The translations under genes and the position numbers were made by a program. From RUG11237 sp045126515 (GTDB lineage Bacteria > Bacillota > Clostridia > Lachnospirales > Lachnospiraceae): DNA of 36,701 bases. Of the stretch, positions 22,307-30,733 are shown piece after piece; within the stretch, counting starts at the first letter, position 1; each line of letters starts with the position of its first letter. The stretch spans positions 1 through 36,701 of the forward strand of contig JBGVOM010000084.1 of assembly GCA_045126515.1 (NCBI GenBank). Direction: 5' to 3'. The notes below the pieces were generated by a model. That model was not told the DNA's origin. It made no database searches and saw only the letters and a program-made list of their open reading frames with translations.

Positions 22307-22771
22307 CATAATAGAGTAAATAAGAAGAAAGGAAAAGTAATACACAGAGTATACCATTAACTTGGTATATTGAAATGTTAAGTAACTTCAATAGATTATC
22401 TTAATATACGAATCTATACGAGCAATAACAGATTCAAACTGATGAAGCTGCTTTGACGCTTAATCAATAATAGTTTATGTATAAAGCATGTATGGTCTCA
22501 TCATTGAGAATTTGATAACTAATTAATAGAAATCTTATCAGAAAAGCACATTTACATAATGTGGTAATCGAATCGAATACCTATGGAAAAAAGATGTAGA
22601 ATAATAAAAGATCATATCTTTGAATAAATTTTTTTATTTTAGTGTTTTACATTCAATATGATAAAAGAATTCAAGTTGCATCTATGGGAGTAATGTCCTG
22701 ATTCATTGAAGATTATTATTTTGAAGGATATTAACTCCATGGAATATGATTATGGAAAGGAGGTGCATATA
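22307..22771. other. AT-rich intergenic stretch
   Basis: I see no gene with a ribosome site and no clear terminator in this very AT-rich region. Near its right end, TTGAAG at 22706 and TATTAA at 22729 form a possible promoter (17-base spacer) for the short ORF that follows. Confidence 0.3.
22706..22734 (+). promoter_or_regulatory. Candidate promoter of the short ORF
   Basis: TTGAAG and TATTAA are 17 bases apart. The expected transcript start near 22741 gives a leader of about 30 bases that contains the strong ribosome site. Confidence 0.3.
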
Positions 22772-22843
22772 ATGCACATCAAAAGCGTGCATTATATAGT
22801 TCGTTTAGGTTTGTTACTATCCAAAACAGTTGCTTTTTGTTAG
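22772..22843 (+). CDS. Possible 23-residue hydrophobic peptide
   Basis: The GGAAAGGAGG ribosome site, one of the strongest in the window, sits 8 bases before an ATG. It opens a 23-codon frame starting MHIKSVHYIVRL and ending GLLLSKTVAFC. The peptide is basic at the start, hydrophobic in the middle and ends in Cys, so it could be a membrane-active or leader peptide. The start region includes the palindrome GTGCAT-ATA-ATGCAC. It precedes the small secreted-protein gene by about 210 bp. Function unknown; it could also be a spurious ORF. Confidence 0.45.
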   Translation: MHIKSVHYIVRLGLLLSKTVAFC

Positions 22844-23051
22844 CACAGCCCAAAAGACACGAAAGGTATATTTATTAGTCTCTTATTTTCTCTTTTAGAA
22901 AAAATAGATGCCCAATTAGCTTAACAAAAAATTATAGATAAAAATAGAAGCTGGTCATACTAACTGAGGAATGACTTAAATAGCAAGGATTATGTTTGGT
23001 ATTTATAATTAATTTACAATAGAAAGAAATATAGTAATTTGGAGGAATAAT

Positions 23052-23663
23052 ATGAAACGCGTAATGTCTCTATGTTTAGTAGCATTGATGCTGATCTGCA
23101 TGATGCCCATGTCAACATTAGCTGCGGAAACTGAAAGCAACCAGATCCAAATGATGGAGGAAGCAATTAGAAATAATGCTAAAGCTGAGGTTTTTGATGA
23201 GAATGGTAAGTTGATTGAAACATTAGCAGTTGATGTTCAAGTTTCACAACTTACAAACAGCAGAGATGTAGGCCCTGTAGACTATTTGATTGTATGTACT
23301 GCAAGGGAAGATGGACGAGTGGAGTGTCCTGGCTCTGGTTCCACAGATGGTATATTGGGAACATTATTAATGGTCTGTAGAGATGAGTGGGGTACGAGCA
23401 ATACCTTGATTTCTGTTACTGGAAATTGGTCCGGTAATGATTCTGATACTGACGATAGAACAGTTACTTATCGTCCATATAATGTACTTAATATTGCGGG
23501 GACACTAGTTCCTAATTATAATGCGCCCAGACAGTTTGAATATTATCCTAAAGATTATAAAGGGTTTACTTTTAAGGCAACGAGCGATGCTGTAGTTACT
23601 TCTACCGGACACAATATTCACATTGAGGTTGCAACCGACCCGAGTGTTATGGACAGACAGTGA
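23052..23663 (+). CDS. Small secreted protein of the second sigma region
   Basis: This 203-residue protein has a signal peptide (MKR, hydrophobic core, cleavage near LAAETES, about residue 25). The mature part has an acidic start, three Cys (one in IVCTARED, one in VECPGSG, one in MVCRDEW) and a Thr/Asn-rich end, but matches no family I recognise. GGAGGA lies 6 bases before the ATG. It is followed by a terminator. By analogy with 17182-18791 it may be the output of the sigma factor at 21761. Confidence 0.72.
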   Translation: MKRVMSLCLVALMLICMMPMSTLAAETESNQIQMMEEAIRNNAKAEVFDENGKLIETLAVDVQVSQLTNSRDVGPVDYLIVCTAREDGRVECPGSGSTDGILGTLLMVCRDEWGTSNTLISVTGNWSGNDSDTDDRTVTYRPYNVLNIAGTLVPNYNAPRQFEYYPKDYKGFTFKATSDAVVTSTGHNIHIEVATDPSVMDRQ

Positions 23664-24222
23664 AAAGTCATGGTTCGTAATTATAATCTAAAAAACAGGA
23701 GTGAGCAGACTGCATATATGATGTAAATATAAAAATATAATAGAATGATATTGTTTTAGCAGCTTATTGGGCTTGCCGCCTGTGGAATACAGGTGGTAAG
23801 CCCTTTAGTTTTTGCTGGTTATGCATGTTGGTTTATTAGTCTATATGACCAATTAGTTGTTTGTGGAGGTTCGGATGCATCTAGATGTATGATTATTATT
23901 TTAGAACTGTATACTGGTTGTTTTATGATAGGTCTAAACGATTATGAAGAATAAAAATTAAATACTTTTTCATTTCTTGTGTCCAAAATAAGTTGCTAAA
24001 AAAAGAAATATATATATAGGGATATTTTCGACAAAAATCGACAAACGATCCTTCTTGTAGATGTAAACTTTGATCATGGTTTTTCCAATGTTTAAATAAC
24101 ATATATGATTGAATGAAAGAATTTATTCAGGCTGGAAAGACTTGAGAAGTTCTACACTAGAGTAGGCATTCTGTACATCCATAAGCGTGTATCCAACAAT
24201 ATAAAGAAAGGCTGTTAGAGAA
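23664..24222. other. Intergenic region before the STAND gene
   Basis: The stretch after the secreted protein holds the terminator listed separately. It has no credible gene; a 20-codon frame near 23890 lacks a properly spaced ribosome site. TCGACAAA occurs twice, ten bases apart, at 24028-24045, about 180 bases ahead of the STAND gene, and may be a binding site. Confidence 0.35.
23769..23803 (+). terminator. Terminator after the secreted-protein gene
   Basis: GGGCTTGCCGCCTGT pairs with ACAGGTGGTAAGCCC around GGAAT, followed by TTTAGTTTTTG. It is the likely terminator for the gene ending at 23663. Confidence 0.75.
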
Positions 24223-27200
24223 ATGAATGAAAACAACAATTTACGTTTTATTCTACATGTATCCGATTTCCATCTCAGTGATGATGAAAACACATTAGAA
24301 CAAGCGAGATGTGCGTTGAAAGATTTGACCAAAATGCTTAAAGCAGAAGGTTATAGAATAGAATATTTAATCCATACCGGAGATGTAATCAATTCAGGAG
24401 ATCTATTTGATTCAGTGGCTCGTGAAAAAAATATCCCGGATGAATTTTGGGAAGTGACCAAAAAGAATTCGAGTGATGGAACAGTAGTAAAATCATTTAT
24501 GCATGAGAGATACGCGAAAAAAGCTCAAGAAAATTCATTAAAGGGATTCACACAGGATGGAGATATAGATTGGAACACAACTGCTCCTATAAAAAGGCAT
24601 CTAGAAGAATTTGATGCAGAGATTACACGTAGAGTTAACAAAAGATTTATAGAAGCGGAAAAAATTTTACGTGAGTTTATTACAGATTTGAATGTTTCAT
24701 TTGGAAATGTTGTTATCTGTAGCGGAAACCATGATGTCATCCGTCCTCTCTCAGTAAATAGAAACGAGATTGTTTGTACTCAAACTGCAAATAATGAGTA
24801 TACATATAATGGTTCGGAAGAAAATGACTTAATCATGGAACCTTTTAACAATTTCATAGACAGTTTAAAAATTGCTAATTCAACACTTAGATATGCTACA
24901 GACGAACCTCATTATCGCCAATTCGGATCGGTTTCATGGTGTACATTGGATGACCTCAATATCCTTATTCTAAACACAAACTGGATCAACCCCAAGTATC
25001 AGAAGGCTGGATATTATTGTGTCCGTTGTGATAGTATAAAAAAAGCTATAGAAAAATGTAATTTAACTAATCAAAAACGGAAACGCTTAAATGTCATTCT
25101 TGCACATAAGCCAATATATGAAATATGTGAAAAGGCGCGTTTGTCATATAAAAAATATACTAAGACATCTTTTTTGTCGAAATTACAAGAATTTGCAGGC
25201 CCAAACGGTATTTATTTGTGTGGAGATAAACACACACGCAGCATTATCTCTTCTTATTTTCATGATATACCACATTATATTGGCGGTGAACCAATCAGTG
25301 TTAAAAATGATGAAAAAGCTGAAGTTGAGTACAATTTAATTGCTGTTTTAGATGGAAAAGTCAGTATGGAGAGAAAAATTCATTTGTCTAGTGTAAATGG
25401 CAAACAATGGACTTGTGAAATTCGTCCACAAGATGAAACAGTCAAAGATTTGTATGATCTTAGTAAGAAATATATTATCGACAATACATTTGAAGCGCAA
25501 GGACTTAATGTGATATGTCCTAGTTGGGAAAGCCTGTGTCAGGAAATCCACAGTTGGACGGAGAATGACCGTATTAATTGGTATGAGAATGTAGATAAAT
25601 TATATCGAGCAATCTGTAGATACAGAAATAATGGATTGCCAACGAAAAATGATTTGCCTTCAGAGGGAACAATATTTGATTATGTTCAAGGGCGTCTAAA
25701 TAAAAAAATATTAGCAAAAGAATCAAAGAATATATTAAATATTCGAGGTGAGCATAGCTCCAGTAAGAGTATGTTTTTAGGCTTGTTTTACATACATCTT
25801 ATGATGGAGTACAGTAAAGGGAAAATCGACTTTATTCCAGCTTATTTTAATTTGGAGAGTAAAGAAATTTATAAAAAAATAGAATCGGGTGGTTCCTATT
25901 ATAAAGCAATAACAGATGTGTTTAGCGATTATGTCGAGAAAGTTCAAGAAATTGCTGACAAAGAATACCTGCCTATTTGTTATTTTATAGATGGACTTGA
26001 TGAATTAGATTGTTGGAGCCTTTCAACAGAAGATAGCGTTGGTAGGGGAATACTAAATATTCTTGCTGAACATTCTAACTCTTGGTATGTTATGGCATTT
26101 AGCCAGCATAATTTACCTCGATTTAAAAATACCATGCCCACAAGAATGTATAGTGATACGAGTGATATTATGTATTTCAATCCTCTTGATATTAGTAAAG
26201 TAGATTCGGAAGATACACGATTGTCTTCTTTTATTAAGGCATTTCTTGAAATTCGAAAATATGATAAATTCCCTAAATTGACAGATGCAATTGTTAACGA
26301 TTTTTGCGATATTATTAGAAAATTTAGACGATTAACAATTACACCAGGATTCATCTATCAAAACTATAATTTTATTACAGAAGTAGATGCTAATAAATTG
26401 TCTGTTCAACATAAAGATGATAGCGTATTGTCGGTTTATAATTATTATATTGATCGTCAAAATGAACGCTGCTTGGAGCAGTTAGGATATGGATACGTGA
26501 ATTATGCACCGGCTATGGCTTATTACTTTTCGTATAAAGGATTTACATATGAGAAATTCATGCATATTAAACGGGACAACGTATTATGTGAGCGACATGA
26601 ATTAAAGCTAATCTGTGAGAATGACAATGAAAAGAAGATTTATCCTGCCTTTTTATTTATTAAGAAGAATAAAGAAGCAAGAGAGTTCTTGATTGCAATG
26701 CATTACAATCGTGAGCTTCGCTATTATGCGGAACATCCGAATGAAGCGATAGATGTGAATTCGATTTTGAATGAATTTATTACGCATAATATTGCAGTGA
26801 TAATAAGAAATCTTTGGACAGATGTAAATAAATTTGTTATTGCATGTGAACAGCTCCTCCAAAGAGAAGAACTTGGAAATTGCACTCTGTCTATGTTGAT
26901 TTATTGTCTTGTAAATGTCAATATTTATGAGCCGATTAAAAATAAACTGCAAATTCAGATGTGTAAAAAAGGTAAAGAAATACTGTCTAGACAAGGCTTG
27001 TGGGATGATTCATTAGAATCGAATTCCATGCTGATTCCAGATAATCAAGAAGCACTAGAAAGAGCCTGGCAGGTCCATGGAAAGAATGACGCAGAAAAAA
27101 TGGATAGATTTTTACAATTGGGTTTACGACATTCTTTGGAATTGTTTAATTTTATCGATGCCCCAAAAGACATTTGTGAGAAATATTCATATACTAAATC

Positions 27201-27675
27201 TTTTTGGGCATATAATCGACAGCATCAAATGCTATATTATGGAGATTTATCAAATAAAAATGATGCAAATGTGCATCCTCTTAAACCTGGTATAGACATA
27301 GTTTATAGCGGTTTTGACTTCCATGACTGTTTTAACTCTTTGTGCGTAAAAATTAGTACGGATCGGAAACAGAAACTGTATAAATATCATTTATTTACTT
27401 TATGTGATTTAATAAACCATAGAATTGATATTGATTATCTCAATCATGAAACGGAATTACCTGATAATGCCATTTGTAATACTTTTTTCTATAGAGAGAA
27501 AGATAGTGAACGATCCCAAAAAGTCATTGAACAAATTTCTGCAATAATTCAAGATGCTATTTCGGATCCCGATATTGGAACTAATTGGTTCATTAAGAAT
27601 TGTCAAAAAAATATAATACAATTTACAAAAAATGCTGATAATGAATCAGGGTACACTTGCGAGGAGAAAGCATAG
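24223..27675 (+). CDS. Metallophosphoesterase-STAND ATPase, putative defence protein
   Basis: This 1150-residue protein has two clear parts. Residues ~8-345 are a calcineurin-like phosphoesterase with all five metal-site motifs: VSDFH (Asp15, His17), HTGDV (Asp54), SGNHD (Asn169, His170), AHKP (His295) and GDKH (His337). Residues ~495-745 are a STAND/NACHT-like ATPase: a degenerate Walker A RGEHSSSKS (Lys515, Ser516; the two inner Gly replaced) and Walker B CYFIDGLDELD (Asp590). The remainder is helical, like a sensor region, with no repeat I can name. Such proteins bind an invader signal and switch on the effector, here a metal-dependent phosphoesterase. AGAAAGG lies 11 bases before the ATG. 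It appears to stand alone. Confidence 0.82.
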   Translation: MNENNNLRFILHVSDFHLSDDENTLEQARCALKDLTKMLKAEGYRIEYLIHTGDVINSGDLFDSVAREKNIPDEFWEVTKKNSSDGTVVKSFMHERYAKKAQENSLKGFTQDGDIDWNTTAPIKRHLEEFDAEITRRVNKRFIEAEKILREFITDLNVSFGNVVICSGNHDVIRPLSVNRNEIVCTQTANNEYTYNGSEENDLIMEPFNNFIDSLKIANSTLRYATDEPHYRQFGSVSWCTLDDLNILILNTNWINPKYQKAGYYCVRCDSIKKAIEKCNLTNQKRKRLNVILAHKPIYEICEKARLSYKKYTKTSFLSKLQEFAGPNGIYLCGDKHTRSIISSYFHDIPHYIGGEPISVKNDEKAEVEYNLIAVLDGKVSMERKIHLSSVNGKQWTCEIRPQDETVKDLYDLSKKYIIDNTFEAQGLNVICPSWESLCQEIHSWTENDRINWYENVDKLYRAICRYRNNGLPTKNDLPSEGTIFDYVQGRLNKKILAKESKNILNIRGEHSSSKSMFLGLFYIHLMMEYSKGKIDFIPAYFNLESKEIYKKIESGGSYYKAITDVFSDYVEKVQEIADKEYLPICYFIDGLDELDCWSLSTEDSVGRGILNILAEHSNSWYVMAFSQHNLPRFKNTMPTRMYSDTSDIMYFNPLDISKVDSEDTRLSSFIKAFLEIRKYDKFPKLTDAIVNDFCDIIRKFRRLTITPGFIYQNYNFITEVDANKLSVQHKDDSVLSVYNYYIDRQNERCLEQLGYGYVNYAPAMAYYFSYKGFTYEKFMHIKRDNVLCERHELKLICENDNEKKIYPAFLFIKKNKEAREFLIAMHYNRELRYYAEHPNEAIDVNSILNEFITHNIAVIIRNLWTDVNKFVIACEQLLQREELGNCTLSMLIYCLVNVNIYEPIKNKLQIQMCKKGKEILSRQGLWDDSLESNSMLIPDNQEALERAWQVHGKNDAEKMDRFLQLGLRHSLELFNFIDAPKDICEKYSYTKSFWAYNRQHQMLYYGDLSNKNDANVHPLKPGIDIVYSGFDFHDCFNSLCVKISTDRKQKLYKYHLFTLCDLINHRIDIDYLNHETELPDNAICNTFFYREKDSERSQKVIEQISAIIQDAISDPDIGTNWFIKNCQKNIIQFTKNADNESGYTCEEKA

Positions 27676-27871
27676 CCAGTAGCATAGAGAATTGTGTGAA
27701 TAGGTTCATTAAATGAATACGCTGGGTGCGGTTGAGCATGCAGACCGCGCGAGTTGTGCACGCTGACCGGCGAAATTGTACATGGTCACCGCTGTAGTTT
27801 TTCATGGATTATCGGCCGCTTATAATGGGTTCAGCATCGTAAGATGCAAATCTATTATCGGAGGTCTATAT

Positions 27872-28680
27872 ATGACCAATTACAAGGAGATCCTGAGTCT
27901 GGCTGCACGCGGGATCCAGAAACAGGACCTTGCTGCATCCTGCCAGTGTTCCAGAAACACGGTGCGCAACGTCATCAACGCAGCCCGGGAGCGAAGTATC
28001 ACCTGGGCAATAGCCAGGGATTGCACCAATGAAGCCCTGCGCCAACTGCTGTTCTCGGCTTCCGGTGGAGGCTCTGTGTAGCGCATGCCGGACTACGAGT
28101 ATGTTCACCGGAAGATGCAAAAGAGTGGCGTTACTCTCAGCTTGCTCTGGGTGGAATACTGTGAGCAATGCAGAGCGAACGGTGACATCCCGCACCAGTC
28201 CACTCGATTTATCAAGATTTATTCTGACTTTGTCCAGAAAACAAGAGCTACTATGCATCTGGATCACAAACCCGGCGATGCCATGCAGGTAGACTGGGCC
28301 AGTCAGACTGCGGCTGTTGTTGACACAGATACCGGTGAAGTAATCTCTACATATCTGTTCACTGCTGTATTACCGTACAATGGCTACACCTACACAGAGG
28401 CTTTCTTGGACATGAAGCAGGAAGCATGGATTAACGCCCATGTCCATGCATATCAGTATTTTGGCGGCGTAACCCAGCTTCTGATGCCGGATAACCTCAA
28501 AACCGGTGTCATTAAGAACACAAAAGATGAGACTATTATTAACAAAATCTACCGGGAGATGTCGGCGCATTACGGAACAGCTATTCTGCCTGCCCGTCCC
28601 CGTACTCCTAATGTTAAAGCTGCGGTAGAAGGTTCCGTTGGTATCGTATCCACATGGATCCTTGCCGCTTTGCGGAACTG
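27872..28680 (+). pseudogene. istA: istA pseudogene of the second IS21 element
   Basis: It starts at an ATG with GGAGG 9 bases upstream. The HTH DLAASCQCSRNTVRNVI is followed by a TAG at 28079-28081 in frame. The frame then resumes as MPDYEYVHRKM, with the catalytic core MQVDWASQTA and LLMPDNLKTGV. The transposase normally continues for well over 100 residues past the end of this frame, but the reading is lost near 28650 and istB-like sequence appears soon after. Confidence 0.85.
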
Positions 28681-29375
28681 AATGAGACAATATGGGATAA
28701 GCTGTATGACTTCAAGCACAAACCCTTCCAAAAAGGAGGGGACAGCCGTGCAACTGTGTTCGAGGAAAGGTTCTCTATCCTGGTGGATGCGGAGTGGAGT
28801 TCCAGAAAGAGCAACCGTCTTGCAAAGCTCGTTGAGAAAGCTGAATATTCCGCACCGGGAGCCAGCATTGAGGATATCTCCTTCCTTCCGGAAAGGAAGT
28901 TGGACAAGGCACAAATCCTGCGGCTTGCGTCCTGTAGCTACATCCATCAGGCACAGAATGTCATTATTCTGGGTGCCACCGGAACAGGAAAGACCTATCT
29001 GGCCTGCGCCTTGGGTTTGTCCGCTAACAGGAAGATTCGACTGCCGGATCTGTTGGTGGAGATTGCTGTGGCCTGAGGGTTCGGTACATACCGTGAACTG
29101 ATGAGGAAGTACAAGAAAGTCAGACTGCTCATTCTGAATGAATGGTTGCTGTATTCCCTAAAAGAGAGTGAAGCCAGGGATATGCTGGAACTGATTGAAG
29201 CGAGGAATAAGGTTTGTCCACCAGCTTCTGTTCTCAGTTTGATGTGAATGAATGGCACGCCTCGCTATATGACCCGACCATGGCCGATGCAATCTGTGAC
29301 CGGATTATTTATAAGTCCTATACAGTCAAGATTGAAGGCGACTCTATGAGAAAGCGCGGAGCAATATCCGAGTAA
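28654..29375 (+). pseudogene. istB: istA/istB fusion remnant
   Basis: A leading segment (FAELNETIWDKLYDFKHKPF) is the late part of istA. It passes directly into istB-like sequence (SRKSNRLAKLVEKAEYSAPG, then Walker A GATGTGKTYLAC), which implies a deletion joining the two genes. A TGA at 29074 and a shift near 29215 break the rest. The C-terminal end (SLYDPTMADAICDRII) is visible up to a TAA at 29373-29375. Confidence 0.8.
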
Positions 29376-29625
29376 GTTCCTGTAATTTAATAAAAAGCTG
29401 CATGGCGGTCTTGCACAACGGCCCCGGCCGCCATGCGCATTCTCATGCGGAATGCGTGCACAATTCAGCCGGAACTCATGCACAACGAGCCGCGGTCAGC
29501 ACGCACTTTCTTGGCGGCGTACGCAATTAAAAAAGTAATACTCAGAGTGCCCTCTGATGAAGGAGAATAGAACCCAATTAGGGGGTATCTTCAAATAACA
29601 TGTAAATCCCAATGAATAGGTGTAG

Positions 29626-30009
29626 TACAGTAGAGCGAATACAAAAATAAGGTCTACAGAAGCTAATCAGATTGAAATATCCAGGGAACGAGAAGAAATA
29701 CAGATTGGTACAAAGATTGCTTTGTGTTTCACAAGAAAAATTGAATATGAGTTGTTGGGACAAGAATTTGCGATATATACGGCCAATGCTCTAATAAATG
29801 CAATCATTAAAGATTTCCAGCACAACGGACCTCAGGTTTCTATTTTCTATGGTGATACAGATAGTCAGCCTATGTTTATTGCCTACTCTGCATTTTTACA
29901 GGAAGAACAGGCCCGAAAAGAAACAGAAAGAAATATAGATGCCGAAAAGACTTATGCTGAAGCCCGTACAGCAATTCAATATATGAAAGAGTATTTTGAT
30001 AAGGCATAG
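29626..30009 (+). pseudogene. Probable C-terminal gene fragment
   Basis: An open frame of about 127 codons runs from a TAG at 29623 to 30009 and has no ATG; the first possible start is a TTG at 29722. The protein (EISREREEIQIGTKIA, FYGDTDSQPMFIAYSAFLQE, then a helical tail with KETERNIDAEKTYAEA) looks like the C-terminal part of a larger soluble protein that I do not recognise. It lies about 120 bp past the second IS element, so the 5' part was probably lost by that insertion or a deletion. Confidence 0.5.
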
Positions 30010-30733
30010 TGCTCTTTAAAAATTGAATATACCTTGCTAAAACAACAGCGCATGATCGTTGATATGATCATGCGCTGTTGTTATAAAAAAGAGTGTGGGA
30101 AATACATGGAATAAAATGATTTTAACCGTAATGAAATACAGAAAGCACTGCAAAAACATGACTTGACAATAAAGGAAACATTAGTAAATAATTGCAAAAT
30201 AGCTATACATCCATTCCACATAAATATCATAAGTGTTTGCAATTGGGTATACCTGTCATATAGTTTTATTTCTAAAGTACCATTATCATTGTCAAATTCA
30301 TATGTGAGAGGAAAAATGCAAAATGTGAGGATAAAGAGTCGTTTAATCTTTTTATGGGCATGATTTTTGGAGCGAATCCGACGAAACACATTGTTTATTC
30401 ATGAATGTTAATACATAGAGAAAAATGTATTAAATCTCGTAGTTCATCGGCTTCATGATTTAATCCTGTCGTTCAATCAGATATCTAGTTCTCTTTTTAT
30501 AGCACTATCCAATACTCGTAATAAACCTATAGAGTCTGCTTTTTATTTAATCAAATCATAGAATCTAAGCATATAGTTGCGCATGGTGTTATTTTAGCGC
30601 AGTCATCTAAAATAGCAAACCAATATATTTACAGTTTAATGAGCGTCAAAGTCATACATTTCATGTTTCATTATTATATCTCTTTTTGACTTTTACGTTC
30701 TCGACAATTGTTCCTGTTTTCGAAGGGACAGGA
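30010..30733. other. Intergenic region without a convincing gene
   Basis: Apart from the hairpin at 30041-30082 I see no gene. Short frames on both strands (for example plus 30163-30363) have no ribosome site and no domain, and the composition is AT-rich. The end of the convergent protease-STAND gene borders it. Confidence 0.4.
30041..30082. terminator. Terminator hairpin with 17-bp stem
   Basis: AACAACAGCGCATGATC and GATCATGCGCTGTTGTT form a perfect 17-bp stem around GTTGATAT, followed by ATAAAAAA. The arms are A- and T-rich at the base, so it can end the gene fragment on the plus strand. The direction is not certain. Confidence 0.7.

Larger units (their letters stand above)
27733..29507 (+). 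mobile_element. Second IS21-family element, heavily decayed
   Basis: The left end TGAGCATGCAGACCGCGCGA and the right end, read inverted, AGTGCGTGCTGACCGCGGCT align, with further internal copies of the GTTGTGCACG-CTGACC motif at both ends, as in IS21-family elements. Inside are istA-like and istB-like remnants fused into one broken reading. The element differs from the copy at 19236. Exact ends and a target duplication could not be fixed. It starts about 60 bp after the STAND gene. Confidence 0.75.

Noticed and set aside
27866..29258. Minus-strand frames in the second IS21 element
   Set aside because: They are antisense to istA/istB remnants and have no family similarity.
19236..29507. A composite transposon between the two IS21-family copies
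   Set aside because: The two elements have different ends and transposase sequences, and both are decayed.
30081..30389. A 102-codon minus-strand frame after the hairpin at 30041
   Set aside because: It has no ribosome site and its hydrophobic stretches look like chance in an AT-rich region.
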